Origin: an uncultured Saprospiraceae bacterium
Lineage (GTDB): Bacteria; Bacteroidota; Bacteroidia; Chitinophagales; Saprospiraceae
Direction of reading: 5' to 3'
Assembly: GCA_937997635.1 (NCBI GenBank)
Contig: CALLFA010000166.1
Location: 1-55,001 of the forward strand
DNA length: 55,001 nt
Made by a program: the position numbers and the translations under genes. Below the pieces are notes generated by a model. That model made no database searches. It had not been told where the DNA came from and saw nothing but the letters and a program-made list of their open reading frames with translations. Positions 28,468 to 37,892 of this stretch are shown piece after piece. How positions within the stretch are numbered: position 1 is the first letter of the stretch; each line of letters starts with the position of its first letter.

Positions 28468-28842
28468 TTAGCTTTTTAAAGGGTTGAAAAATGAAAGTTG
28501 ATCTAATTGACTTGGTGACAGACGTTGGCTGATTAATCTAAATGCTTCTTTAGCAATAATAAGACCATTCATTTCGCTTAAATCTAGTCTGGCACTCGGA
28601 TTTTCTATAGAGTTTAAATCCTTTCGTATAGCACTTTTCTGATCTTCACTTACTGAAAGTGTATTGTTAATCTGTACCATGAAATTTTCTGCAGTCATCT
28701 TAACCCACTTTTGGTACTGTTGAGGGGTAATCGATCTGGTACTTTGGGAGGCCTGTTGACTTTGTGCAATTGCAGTATTACCAATAGACATACAAATCAC
28801 CAAAGAGAAGAGAGTGATAATTTTAATTAAGTTCTGTTTCAT
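28468..28842 (-). CDS. Small secreted protein of unknown function
   Basis: This 124-aa protein has a clear signal peptide (to about residue 26, ending NTAIAQ). The mature part is mostly helical and charged (YQKWVKMTAENFMVQINNTL, SEDQKSAIRKDLNSIENPSA, ISQRLSPSQLDQLSFF). No known family was recognised. The spacing of helices recalls small periplasmic chaperone-like proteins, but this is only an impression. It sits 111 nt after the sulfotransferase fusion gene and 1 nt before the IPTL-CTERM-like gene, so it is probably co-expressed with the latter. Confidence 0.7.
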   Translation of the reverse strand: MKQNLIKIITLFSLVICMSIGNTAIAQSQQASQSTRSITPQQYQKWVKMTAENFMVQINNTLSVSEDQKSAIRKDLNSIENPSARLDLSEMNGLIIAKEAFRLISQRLSPSQLDQLSFFNPLKS

Positions 28843-28953
28843 CTATGTAATGTTTAATAGGAGTATGTTTATTAACGAATATATCTATTTGTCCATATCA
28901 ACAGGGAATGTTACATGGAGATTTTAAATATATTTATTTTCTTAATGCGTAGT

Positions 28954-31524
28954 CTATTGTTTGTTAATGTGCTCTCTTCGGAGGTTTTTTTCTACTGCTT
29001 GTTTCATTTTTGACTCATCTAAGGCATATTCACTCCCTAGGAATTTAGTGATTGCTTGTATTGTATCATTTGGATTTTGTATGGTGTCGTTGTATTTCAC
29101 ATCGAGAACCTCGACATTTGGCATCCGTTGAGACCACTTATCAAATATCTGTAGCATTCTTTTGAATGATTGAGCAACTGATTTTTGGTCTCTCTGAGGA
29201 GGCTTTTCTAGTCTCGACAACATTTTTTCTTGCGAGCTTATTATTTCTCCGATAGGACGTCGCATAAATATGATTTTGTATGAGAACTTTAGAGGAAGTG
29301 TATTCAGCAAATGGACGATTATCTTTACAACTTCACCATTTATGTCATTGAGCACAGAATTGTCTTTATGCAGACTTTTGATTTTTTCATGTTCGTAGTA
29401 ACCTCTTTGGTTGCTTTCATCAGCCTGTCTTACATTGTCAGTAAACGGTTTAATGCCTCCCATTTCTAACATTCTCATCATCATAGAGGTCCCTGATCTT
29501 GGCAATCCAGAAACAATTACAATTTCTTTTTCAGTCATCTTAATCAATTGCTGTCTTGCTTCTTCAGCCTCACTTGGCTTGTTTTGACCGACTAGACTTT
29601 GATTCATTCTTGTTAGTGCCTTTTTCTCTAGGGTTTCAAACTTCAGTACCTCCTGATAGGCACGCAAGGCAGATTCATTATCACCAAGTTTATCTAAACA
29701 GTTGCCAAGCAATAAGTGAGCTTTAGGCTGATAATAGATCAAAGAAATAGATTCTATTAATTTGTCTGCAGCTGATTGATAGTCACGTAAATTGAAATTT
29801 GTAACGCCTAGACCATAGTATGCATGGTGATTTGCTGGTTCTATTTCGAGGCATTTTTCAAACACACGTTCTGCGTCGTGCCATTGATTTAGCCGCATAT
29901 GTGTGTAGCCAAGGTGTAATAGTAATTCAGGATTTGTTTTTGTGAGGGATTCAGCTTTTAATAAATTTTCTAATGCTAATTCTGGTTTGTCATCCATTAA
30001 TAAAATAGTAGCCTCAAGTACTAAAATATTAGGGCCTTGCAACTTAGAATTTGTTTTTAATATGCTTAAGACATCCTTTGCTTTCTGGACCTCATTAAAA
30101 CTGCGGTATAGATTTGCAAGAGAAAAACCGTAGCGAATCTGGTCAGTATTTTCATGAAATAATGTTTCTATAAGCGGCAAGGCTTCTCTTGATTTATTGC
30201 CGTCAATATAGGAGAGCGCAAGCCAATAATTACACTCATTAATAGTCTTTTTGATGGCTTTCTCTGTATCTTCATCTGGCTTCTCGATGTATCCCAATTC
30301 GATCAATTGATCCATTGCTTCTTTGTCAACGAAAGAATCTTTACGCAAGTGCTCCGGATGAACACCAGCTTCACCTTCGACCGTCTCCCAACTGTCAATA
30401 TACTCAACCTCAACTGGGTCTTGAAAGATATCCGTCAATGGTTTGCCGTCCATATCTTTGGCAACTGGCAATCCAGCAATACTCAAAATCGTAGGTGTTA
30501 TATCTATTAAGCTAGCACCATAAATTCGTTGATCTTTTTTAATGTTCGGTCCTTTTGCTATAAATATACCTAAGGGATTATGTTCCAGAGCAGGACCTGC
30601 AGGAATCTTAGGCACGACATCTGGTCGCATATGGTCAGGATGAAATCCATGATCAGAAAGTATAATGACAGTCGTGTTTTCGTCAGTATGACTAAGTAGG
30701 TGTCCCAACATCAAATCGTGAAATCTATAGCCAGCGTTCACAACATTCGAAAATGCTTGATACATTTCTTTATCAATGTGTGGTCGATGCGGCGGGTGAT
30801 ATCTCATGAAACCATGCCCAAAATGATCAATGCCGTCATAGTAGACACCCAGAAAATCCCACTCCTCATTTTCCAAAATATAACTAGCAGCAGAATGGAT
30901 GGACGAACAGTCTGCAATTGTTTTTCTCAATGAATTTATTCTACCTTGAAATTTTGGATCTTTCTGGTCGATCAAATGCCCTTCTGGCATGAATGGTTGT
31001 AGGTGATTCTCTGTTAGTTCATATGGATGTACTCTAAGAGCAGCAAATAATGGATGCATCTTTTTGGGGTGAACCACTGCAGACATCATAGGCCAGCTGT
31101 CAAAACTGGAAATATCTTTTGGCACATAGGCTTTTTGATAAAAATTTGAAATTGCTATTCCATTTATAGGCTCAGCAGGATGAGATGGCCACCATCCTAT
31201 CGTATGCACCTTATATTGCTCTTGCATTAATATGTTCCAAATAGCCTTACACTTACGAGAAGTATTCAATACTGGTTGAATCCCAGAATTATCAGGTTTT
31301 GGTTCTGTAAATCCTAAAATTCCATGTTTATAAGGTCTTTTCCCAGTTGCGATACTCGTCCATAACATGGGAGATAGTGGAGGGTCAAGAGTTGCTAAGT
31401 TGCCAATGACACCTTCATTAATCAATTTTTCCGTGTGGGGCATTAATCCTTTATCAATCAGAGGATGTATGGCTTTCCAATCTGCTCCGTCCCATCCAAT
31501 AACCAAAATCTTCTTTTTACTCAT
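28954..31524 (-). CDS. Alkaline-phosphatase-fold hydrolase/TPR/sulfotransferase fusion
   Basis: This 856-aa protein has three regions. Residues 1-380 form a type I phosphodiesterase/nucleotide-pyrophosphatase-like domain of the alkaline phosphatase superfamily. It shows metal site IGWDGADW (D12), nucleophile region SPMLWTSIATGKRP (T56/S57), DGIDHFGH and ILSDHGFHPDH. Residues about 430-645 are tetratricopeptide repeats (LLLHLGYTHMRLNQWHDAER, HHAYYGLGVTNFNLRDYQSA). Residues about 665-856 are a sulfotransferase with the PAPS-binding loop VSGLPRSGTSMMMRML and a later IIFMRRPIGEIISS. No signal peptide is seen, so the protein is cytosolic. The substrate is unknown; sulfation of a glycan, lipid or protein partner, with the hydrolase acting on a phospho- or sulfo-ester, is inference. 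It overlaps the 71-aa gene by 8 nt. Confidence 0.85.
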   Translation of the reverse strand: MSKKKILVIGWDGADWKAIHPLIDKGLMPHTEKLINEGVIGNLATLDPPLSPMLWTSIATGKRPYKHGILGFTEPKPDNSGIQPVLNTSRKCKAIWNILMQEQYKVHTIGWWPSHPAEPINGIAISNFYQKAYVPKDISSFDSWPMMSAVVHPKKMHPLFAALRVHPYELTENHLQPFMPEGHLIDQKDPKFQGRINSLRKTIADCSSIHSAASYILENEEWDFLGVYYDGIDHFGHGFMRYHPPHRPHIDKEMYQAFSNVVNAGYRFHDLMLGHLLSHTDENTTVIILSDHGFHPDHMRPDVVPKIPAGPALEHNPLGIFIAKGPNIKKDQRIYGASLIDITPTILSIAGLPVAKDMDGKPLTDIFQDPVEVEYIDSWETVEGEAGVHPEHLRKDSFVDKEAMDQLIELGYIEKPDEDTEKAIKKTINECNYWLALSYIDGNKSREALPLIETLFHENTDQIRYGFSLANLYRSFNEVQKAKDVLSILKTNSKLQGPNILVLEATILLMDDKPELALENLLKAESLTKTNPELLLHLGYTHMRLNQWHDAERVFEKCLEIEPANHHAYYGLGVTNFNLRDYQSAADKLIESISLIYYQPKAHLLLGNCLDKLGDNESALRAYQEVLKFETLEKKALTRMNQSLVGQNKPSEAEEARQQLIKMTEKEIVIVSGLPRSGTSMMMRMLEMGGIKPFTDNVRQADESNQRGYYEHEKIKSLHKDNSVLNDINGEVVKIIVHLLNTLPLKFSYKIIFMRRPIGEIISSQEKMLSRLEKPPQRDQKSVAQSFKRMLQIFDKWSQRMPNVEVLDVKYNDTIQNPNDTIQAITKFLGSEYALDESKMKQAVEKNLRREHINKQ

Positions 31525-31732
31525 CTTCCTTTTTTTGTTTATTTTGATCTTTCTTCTGCACCAAACTCAACACCTTGCCATTGACAATGGGAGGGATGAT
31601 TCTAATATCTTTGCTATCCATACCCATTTTCTTCATTCTCCAAACCATGATTCCTTTGTAGCCAGCCGCTATAAGGCCAAGTGAACCTTTCATAGGAATG
31701 TCATATTGTTTGTTATGCTGCTTCTCCTCCAT
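31517..31732 (-). CDS. 71-aa small protein, first gene of the sulfotransferase/FG-GAP cluster
   Basis: It starts at an ATG and its last 8 nt overlap the fusion gene, a spacing that argues for a real, translationally coupled gene. The centre IPMKGSLGLIAAGYKGIMVW (about residues 13-32) is a mildly hydrophobic, Gly-rich segment. It is followed by basic RMKKMGMD, then IIPPIVNGKVLSLV and a Lys-rich tail. No domain was recognised. It could be a membrane-associating adaptor for the fusion protein, but that is speculation. Confidence 0.6.
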   Translation of the reverse strand: MEEKQHNKQYDIPMKGSLGLIAAGYKGIMVWRMKKMGMDSKDIRIIPPIVNGKVLSLVQKKDQNKQKKEDE

Positions 31733-31878
31733 AATTTAGAATTGTCTTGAATATTGAAAATTGCCAACTTATTTTTTAAAACTTATTTAAAACTTATGTA
31801 AAAATGATATATTGAATTTAAAATCAAATGTAATCATTTGATGTGCATACAATTTCAGTTTTAAATATTTTTTTACAT

Positions 31879-34839
31879 ATGACATATCTACAACAATTTA
31901 AGCTGCTAACAACATCTGTTTTTATTATATTTCTCACAGCTTCCTCTTACAATATTTCATCCGCGCAAGTTAGCCCTTTGGATGAACTCGTGAATATATA
32001 TCATAAGAATAGTGATTTGAATTCGCAGAATTTTAGAATTACCTCCAGTCACACTAGTACTAGAAGTGGTCTGACGCATTATTATATGATGCAGACCCAT
32101 GAGGGAATTGATATTTTTAATGCGCAGAGTAGTGTTCACATAAATCGTGAAGGAACAACACTTCATTCAACAGACAGATCAGTCAAGTACACAGCACCTA
32201 AGAAAAAAAGTCTAGCATTTGGACCTGAAGAAGCCTTATCTAAAGTAGCAGCTCATTTTGAGATGTCAGCAAAAGGAAAGACTACGGTAGTGTCATCAGA
32301 ACCAACGAAAAATAGATTCCACAATTTGGAAAATGAAGCAATCTCTAAGCTTCCGATTAACTCTAATGTTATTTATTATCCAGTTGACGGCACTCTAAAG
32401 TTGGGATGGCAAATCGTATTTGAAAAGGCTGACGATTTTTGGTGGTGGGACGTCATTGTAGATGCAAATACAGGTGACATCTTAAATAAAACCAGTTATA
32501 CAACGTCGTGTAATTTTGGACACGGACATAGTTGTGCTGCTGAAGGACATGAGCATCAAATGCATGAGAATGTTGATCACAATAGCAATAGCAATGAAAG
32601 TCATGCACATTTGAATCAAACGAAAAATCAAGCAAAGTCAACTAGTAGTGAAAGTCAGTCAAAGAATTCACATGCGTCGTCTTCAATAATGTCTGCGACT
32701 TACAACGTGTATGCCATGCCATTGGAAAGTCCAGCTGATGGCCCAAGAAGTATCGTCACAGATCCTTGGCTAGTAGCACTTAATGCCTCACCACAAGGCT
32801 GGCATGATTTTAATGGGACTGAACTGACAAGAACATTTGGCAATAATGTGCGAGCAGCAACAGACCTTGATAACAATGACGGGCCAGATCAACCTCTGCC
32901 TGATGGAGGGTCGACCTTCAACTTTGATTTCCCTATTGATTTGACCATGGACCCATTGACATACACTGACGCTTCCGTTACGAATTTATTCTATTGGAAT
33001 AATGTCATACACGATGTTATGTACCAATATGGATTTGATGAACCTTCAGGGAATTTCCAATTCAGTAATTATGGGAATGCACCTGGATTAGAAGGGGATT
33101 TTGTCAATGCTGATGCTCTTGACGGATCTAATGTAAATAATGCAACTTTTGGTACGCCTGTGGATGGGAACGGGGCTGCGTCGAGACCAAGAATGTCGAT
33201 GTTTAGATGGCTTGCCCCAGGAAGTTCAACATTTGAAGTTAACTCTCCCAATTCAATCGCTGATATTTATTTTTCAGTAGGTGCATCATTTGGTGCACAA
33301 GACGCTACAGTTACAGGGGACCTAGTCATAGTGGACGATGGAGGAGCAAATAATCTTCCATCTGAAGGTTGTGACCCCCTTATTAATGGTGCTGCGATTA
33401 ATGGAAATATTGCCTTAATCGACAGAGGTGTTTGCGAATTTGATACGAAGGTAGCAAATGCTGAAGCTGAAGGTGCGATTGCTGCTATAGTATGTAACAA
33501 TACAGGAGGACCTCCAGTAGGTATGCCAGGTGATGGCGATCCAGACGTTACTATTCCATCTGCGATGATTTCTCAAGACGATTGTGACATCATTAAAGCT
33601 AATCTTCCTGGCGTCAATGTCACATTGAACCTATCAACGTCGACAGGGCCAGATTTGGATTCAGATTTGGATAATGTCATTATTGCGCATGAGTATGGAC
33701 ATGGCATTTCTTTTAGATTGATCGGTGGATTCGCTACCAATTGTTTAGCAAGTATTGAACAGCAAGGAGAAGGATGGAGTGATTATTTTGGTTTATGGAT
33801 GACAATGAAGCCAAGCGATTTTGCTGATGAGCCTAGAGCTGTTGGTACATATGTCTTAGGAGAAGGAGATAGTGATGATGGAGGGGCTGGCATTCGACCT
33901 TTCTTTTATTCGAGAGATATGACATTAAATACGGCAACATATAATGATATATCAGCCCCAGGAATTTTGGCTCCCCATGGTATAGGTACAATATGGTGCG
34001 TCATGCTCTGGGATATGACCTGGAATTTGGTAGATGCACATGGTTTCGATACAGATTTTTACAATGGTACAGGTGGAAACAATATAGCTTTGGCTCTAGT
34101 CATCGAAGGCTTAAAGTTAACGCCTTGTAATCCTGGATTTGTAGATGCGAGAGATGCTATTCTCGCTGCTGATCAAGCGTTATATGGCGGAGCTAATGAA
34201 TGCTTAATCTGGGATGCGTTCGCAAGAAGAGGATTAGGAGTAGGAGCAAGTCAAGGTGATGCATTTGATCGAGCTGATGGTATTGAGTCTTTTGATACTC
34301 CGGCGACTTGTGGTTCACTTGGTTGCACAGACCCTGCAGCTGAAAACCAAGACCCTATGGCTACGATGGACGATTCTTCTTGTACCTACTGTTCTGATGG
34401 AGTGATGAATGGTGATGAAACTGGTGTTGATTGCGGTGGATCTGGTCCTAATTGTCCTGCATGTCCTACATGCATGGATGGTATGATGAATGGATCAGAA
34501 ACAGGTGTAGATTGCGGCGGCCCTGACTGTCCTTCTTGTGCTTCGTGCTCTGATGGAGTGATGAATGGTGATGAATCTGGTATTGACTGTGGTGGATCTA
34601 TGTGTCCAGCATGTCCATGTACTGATGTTACTTTAACATACCCGAGTCCGTCAATCATCCCTAATGGAACAGACAAATGGGTAGATCAATTTATCATGAT
34701 CAATGGTGGAAGTACACCAGTCCAAATCCAATCTGGTAGCAACGTTAAATTAAGAGCTGGACAGTTCATTGATGTTCAACCTCAATTTGAAGTACAGCAA
34801 GGTGCTGAGGTACTGTTAGATATAGACCCTTGCAACTAA
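31879..34839 (+). CDS. Secreted M36 (fungalysin-type) metalloprotease with PA domain and Cys-rich repeats
   Basis: The ATG at 31879 gives a normal signal peptide (to about residue 30, ISSAQV) and 986 aa; an ATG twelve codons earlier is in frame. A propeptide (about 30-200) precedes a His-rich linker. The zinc site is HEYGH (H604, E605, H608) with the third ligand at E631 in EGWSD. A PA domain insert (about 485-580; LIDRGVCEFDTKVANAEAEG) lies before it. Then come a TSS-like segment GCTDPAAENQDPMATMDDSSC and three Cys repeats C-x-D-G-x-M-N-G-x-E-(T/S)-G-(V/I)-D-C-G-G. The end (VDVQPQFEVQQGAEVLLDI-like, FIDVQPQF..GAEVLLDID) resembles the three-coathanger stack domain of Bacteroidota secreted proteins. 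Likely extracellular proteolysis. Confidence 0.92.
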   Translation: MTYLQQFKLLTTSVFIIFLTASSYNISSAQVSPLDELVNIYHKNSDLNSQNFRITSSHTSTRSGLTHYYMMQTHEGIDIFNAQSSVHINREGTTLHSTDRSVKYTAPKKKSLAFGPEEALSKVAAHFEMSAKGKTTVVSSEPTKNRFHNLENEAISKLPINSNVIYYPVDGTLKLGWQIVFEKADDFWWWDVIVDANTGDILNKTSYTTSCNFGHGHSCAAEGHEHQMHENVDHNSNSNESHAHLNQTKNQAKSTSSESQSKNSHASSSIMSATYNVYAMPLESPADGPRSIVTDPWLVALNASPQGWHDFNGTELTRTFGNNVRAATDLDNNDGPDQPLPDGGSTFNFDFPIDLTMDPLTYTDASVTNLFYWNNVIHDVMYQYGFDEPSGNFQFSNYGNAPGLEGDFVNADALDGSNVNNATFGTPVDGNGAASRPRMSMFRWLAPGSSTFEVNSPNSIADIYFSVGASFGAQDATVTGDLVIVDDGGANNLPSEGCDPLINGAAINGNIALIDRGVCEFDTKVANAEAEGAIAAIVCNNTGGPPVGMPGDGDPDVTIPSAMISQDDCDIIKANLPGVNVTLNLSTSTGPDLDSDLDNVIIAHEYGHGISFRLIGGFATNCLASIEQQGEGWSDYFGLWMTMKPSDFADEPRAVGTYVLGEGDSDDGGAGIRPFFYSRDMTLNTATYNDISAPGILAPHGIGTIWCVMLWDMTWNLVDAHGFDTDFYNGTGGNNIALALVIEGLKLTPCNPGFVDARDAILAADQALYGGANECLIWDAFARRGLGVGASQGDAFDRADGIESFDTPATCGSLGCTDPAAENQDPMATMDDSSCTYCSDGVMNGDETGVDCGGSGPNCPACPTCMDGMMNGSETGVDCGGPDCPSCASCSDGVMNGDESGIDCGGSMCPACPCTDVTLTYPSPSIIPNGTDKWVDQFIMINGGSTPVQIQSGSNVKLRAGQFIDVQPQFEVQQGAEVLLDIDPCN

Positions 34840-34863
34840 ATTAAAAGATATCTTTGTGTTTTA

Positions 34864-34892
34864 AGGACCCCTCATCGAAGGGGTCTTTTTTT
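34864..34892 (+). terminator. Rho-independent terminator after the M36 protease
   Basis: GACCCC and GGGGTC pair around an 8-nt loop and are followed by a run of seven T residues, 25 nt after the stop codon at 34839. Confidence 0.85.
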
Positions 34893-34945
34893 ATTTCCCT
34901 TTATTTCTGCATTTTTGGAATCTTAAACGATTAGAATAAACGTAT

Positions 34946-36367
34946 ATGAAAGTAAAGTTTTGTGGTGCTGCACAGCAAGTAACAGGGAGTTCTCATCTGA
35001 TTACATTAGATGACGGGTATAAAATATTATTGGATTGTGGACTTCATCAGGGAGGTAAGAATGCATGGGAGAAAAACAACATTTGGTATTTCAAGCCTTC
35101 AGAAATTGATTGCTTGATTTTATCTCATTCACATATTGATCATTGTGGTCGGATTCCTCAATTGGTAAAAGATGGATTTAAAGGGCCTATATATGCTACG
35201 CATGCGACTCGTAGTTTGTGTGCGATCATGTTGTTGGATAGTGCCAAAATACAAGAGCGTGATGTGGAATACTACAATCAAAAATTGCTGAAGAAAAGAC
35301 GTAAAAAGGACAAGAAAAAGAAACATCAATTGAGAGAGCCTTTGTATACAAGTGAAATTATACCTGAATGTATTTCTAGATTTATAGGCTACAGTTACAA
35401 TACACAATTTAGAGTACACAATGATGTTTCCGTAGAGTTTAGAGATGCTGGTCATATTCTCGGAAGTGCATCTGTATCACTGACCATCAAGAGAGGTGAT
35501 GTGACAGTTCGAATTGGGTTTACTGGAGATATTGGCAGAGATGAACGACCAATACTTAGAGATCCAATTGAAATGCCTGAAGCAGATTATTTGATTTGTG
35601 AATCAACCTATGGTGATAAGGAACACGAACTCCCGCCTGCTCAAACGGATAAATTCTTGTCATGCTTGCACGAGACTTGTGTCGAGAAAAAAGGTAAGCT
35701 GATTATTCCTGCTTTCAGTGTCGGACGTACGCAAGAGATCGTTTATATGATGGATCAATTGTATAATGCAGGAAAGTTACCAAAGATTCCAGTGTATGTT
35801 GATAGCCCGTTGGCTGTAAACGCAACGCAAGTGTTTGGTGCCCACCCAGAATGTTACGATAGTGACTTGAGCGAATATTTATTGATGGATAAGGATCCGT
35901 TTGGGTTCAATTCCTTGACTTATATTCGAACGGTGCAGGAGTCTAAAGAATTGAATTTTTCAAAAGAGCCTGCGGTAATAATCAGTGCATCTGGAATGAT
36001 GAATGCTGGACGAATCAGGCATCACATGTTTAATGGCTTAGAAGATCCCAAAAATACGTTTTTAATTGTTGGGTATTGTTCTCCGGATACTGCTGGTGGG
36101 ATCCTAAGGGCTGGTGCGACAGAGTTAAAATTATTTGGTGAGATCAAACAAGTCAATGCGACCATAGCAATCATGGAATCCTTTTCTGCTCATGCCGACA
36201 GAAAAGAAATTGTTGACTTCATTTCTAACCATAAAAAGACTGCAAAAAAAGTGTTTCTCGTCCACGGGGATAAAAAAACCCAAGAGAAATTTAAAGTGTA
36301 TCTCAACGATAACCAGTTTGAAGATGTCGAAATACCGTTCACTGGTCAAGAGTTTGAAATTGGGTAA
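34946..36367 (+). CDS. MBL-fold beta-CASP RNA metallohydrolase
   Basis: This 473-aa protein has the MBL motifs SHSHIDHCGRIPQL (H-x-H-x-D-H, about residues 57-70), DAGHILGSASV, TGDIG, and the beta-CASP motifs CESTYGD, PAFSVGRTQEI, ASGMMNAGRI and ESFSAHADRKEI. It belongs to the CPSF73-like bacterial family that acts as ribonuclease. A very basic insert LLKKRRKKDKKKKHQ near 112-126 may contact RNA. It has its own upstream region after a terminator and is followed 40 nt later by a lipoprotein gene. It is distinct in sequence from the ligase-associated exonuclease at 2000-3007. Confidence 0.92.
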   Translation: MKVKFCGAAQQVTGSSHLITLDDGYKILLDCGLHQGGKNAWEKNNIWYFKPSEIDCLILSHSHIDHCGRIPQLVKDGFKGPIYATHATRSLCAIMLLDSAKIQERDVEYYNQKLLKKRRKKDKKKKHQLREPLYTSEIIPECISRFIGYSYNTQFRVHNDVSVEFRDAGHILGSASVSLTIKRGDVTVRIGFTGDIGRDERPILRDPIEMPEADYLICESTYGDKEHELPPAQTDKFLSCLHETCVEKKGKLIIPAFSVGRTQEIVYMMDQLYNAGKLPKIPVYVDSPLAVNATQVFGAHPECYDSDLSEYLLMDKDPFGFNSLTYIRTVQESKELNFSKEPAVIISASGMMNAGRIRHHMFNGLEDPKNTFLIVGYCSPDTAGGILRAGATELKLFGEIKQVNATIAIMESFSAHADRKEIVDFISNHKKTAKKVFLVHGDKKTQEKFKVYLNDNQFEDVEIPFTGQEFEIG

Positions 36368-36407
36368 TGTGTGGCTTAATGTAATCTTCTCGTCTCAATA
36401 CATGTAA

Positions 36408-37892
36408 ATGGGAAGAGTCATATTATTTTCATTCATACTTTTATTTATTGCTTGCGGCGAATTGTTCGATATCGATGATTCATCACTAGTGCCGTTACAT
36501 CCAGAGATTGCAGTCCCATTAATAAGTACACAATCGTCTTTTCAAGAAATTTTGGATGCAACAGATGATTTGGTTCAGTTTGAAATAGATCAATCTGGAT
36601 TGTTGTCACTGGTATATCCGGGAGATACAATTGACGTTACAGCACAACAATTATTATTGCCGATTCCGGTACTTGGAAATATTCTGATTACAGATACAGT
36701 AACAAGTTTTGGCTTACAGTTCATCCCAGGTCTTACCATCGACGAGGCTGTCTTTAAAAGCAATAGTTTGTTTTTTACCGTCGTGCCTCCAGATAGTGAT
36801 AGCTATACGATAACTGCTACGATACCTTCATTCAGAAAAGATGGTGAAGCCTTAGAAGTGGCTTTTGAAGTGCCACCTAACATGACTGGTCAATCTGTGC
36901 AATCAGCTTTTGTCGATTTAAATGGTGTCGAATTGATTGGTAGTTTAGACAGCATTGGCATTAGTTATGATGCTCGAAATTCAATAGGTGAACGCGTGAG
37001 TTTTAATACGCTTCGATTGGATATTGATTTCGTTAATTTCTCGTATGTCGAAGGTTCGTTCACCACACAGGAATTTCCAATTCCTCAACGGCTGATTCGC
37101 ATCAATACGTTTAATAATGTGGTGAGTGGCGAAGTTGAATTCGATAATCCGAGCTTGGAGATTGAAATAAACAATTCATTTGGTTTTCCGATTGAACCTG
37201 AAGTGAATGACTTGTCTATCATAAACAATGTGGGACAAGCGATTCCGTTTATAAGTGATTTATTCTTACCAGGTAGGCTCTTATTAGACTTCCCTAGGAT
37301 AGATGAAGCATTTGTTGCTAAATCAACCACAATTGAATTAAATAAAAACAATTCCAATATTGCCGATATTTTCGATCAGGAATCACAGTTGATTTCATTA
37401 GACATAGACGCCATTGCATTCCCTGAAACGAGTGAAGAAACCAAAGGCTTTATTAGTGAGGACAGCAGATTGAATATACGAACAGAATTGAAAGTGCCAC
37501 TTGAAGGTGTCGTTTCTGATTATGTCATTTTTGAAAATTACCCCATTGACAGTCTTTTGGAATTGGAAAATGTCGATGAGTTGCAATTGAATCTCGGAGT
37601 TAAAAATGGTCTGCCAGTGGATGTCTCTTTTCAGATTCTTTTTGTTGGCGAATTCTTTAATATTATTGATTCTTTATTCAGTGAACCTATTATAATTCCT
37701 CAAAGTGATGATCCAGATTCACAATTCACAACCACAGCCATTGTGGATCAGGAAAAAATTCAAAAGATAGTGCCATCTAGATTTATTCGAACATTTATTG
37801 GATTCATTCAAAATGAAAGTGGAACAGTACGTATTTTAAATTCTGATGCAGTAGAAATAAACGTAGGTGCTATCATAAGGACAGAGATATGA
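36408..37892 (+). CDS. Hypothetical lipoprotein, partner of DUF5723 protein
   Basis: This 494-aa protein has signal ILFSFILLFIACGELFD (lipobox FIAC) and an all-beta, Asn/Asp/Ser-rich mature part without catalytic motifs. Examples are VPLHPEIAVPLISTQSSFQE near the N-terminus and VQSAFVDLNGVELIGSLDSI in the middle. Its stop overlaps the following outer-membrane-type gene by 4 nt (ATGA), so the two products are probably made together and may interact at the outer membrane. No family could be assigned by eye. Confidence 0.72.
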   Translation: MGRVILFSFILLFIACGELFDIDDSSLVPLHPEIAVPLISTQSSFQEILDATDDLVQFEIDQSGLLSLVYPGDTIDVTAQQLLLPIPVLGNILITDTVTSFGLQFIPGLTIDEAVFKSNSLFFTVVPPDSDSYTITATIPSFRKDGEALEVAFEVPPNMTGQSVQSAFVDLNGVELIGSLDSIGISYDARNSIGERVSFNTLRLDIDFVNFSYVEGSFTTQEFPIPQRLIRINTFNNVVSGEVEFDNPSLEIEINNSFGFPIEPEVNDLSIINNVGQAIPFISDLFLPGRLLLDFPRIDEAFVAKSTTIELNKNNSNIADIFDQESQLISLDIDAIAFPETSEETKGFISEDSRLNIRTELKVPLEGVVSDYVIFENYPIDSLLELENVDELQLNLGVKNGLPVDVSFQILFVGEFFNIIDSLFSEPIIIPQSDDPDSQFTTTAIVDQEKIQKIVPSRFIRTFIGFIQNESGTVRILNSDAVEINVGAIIRTEI

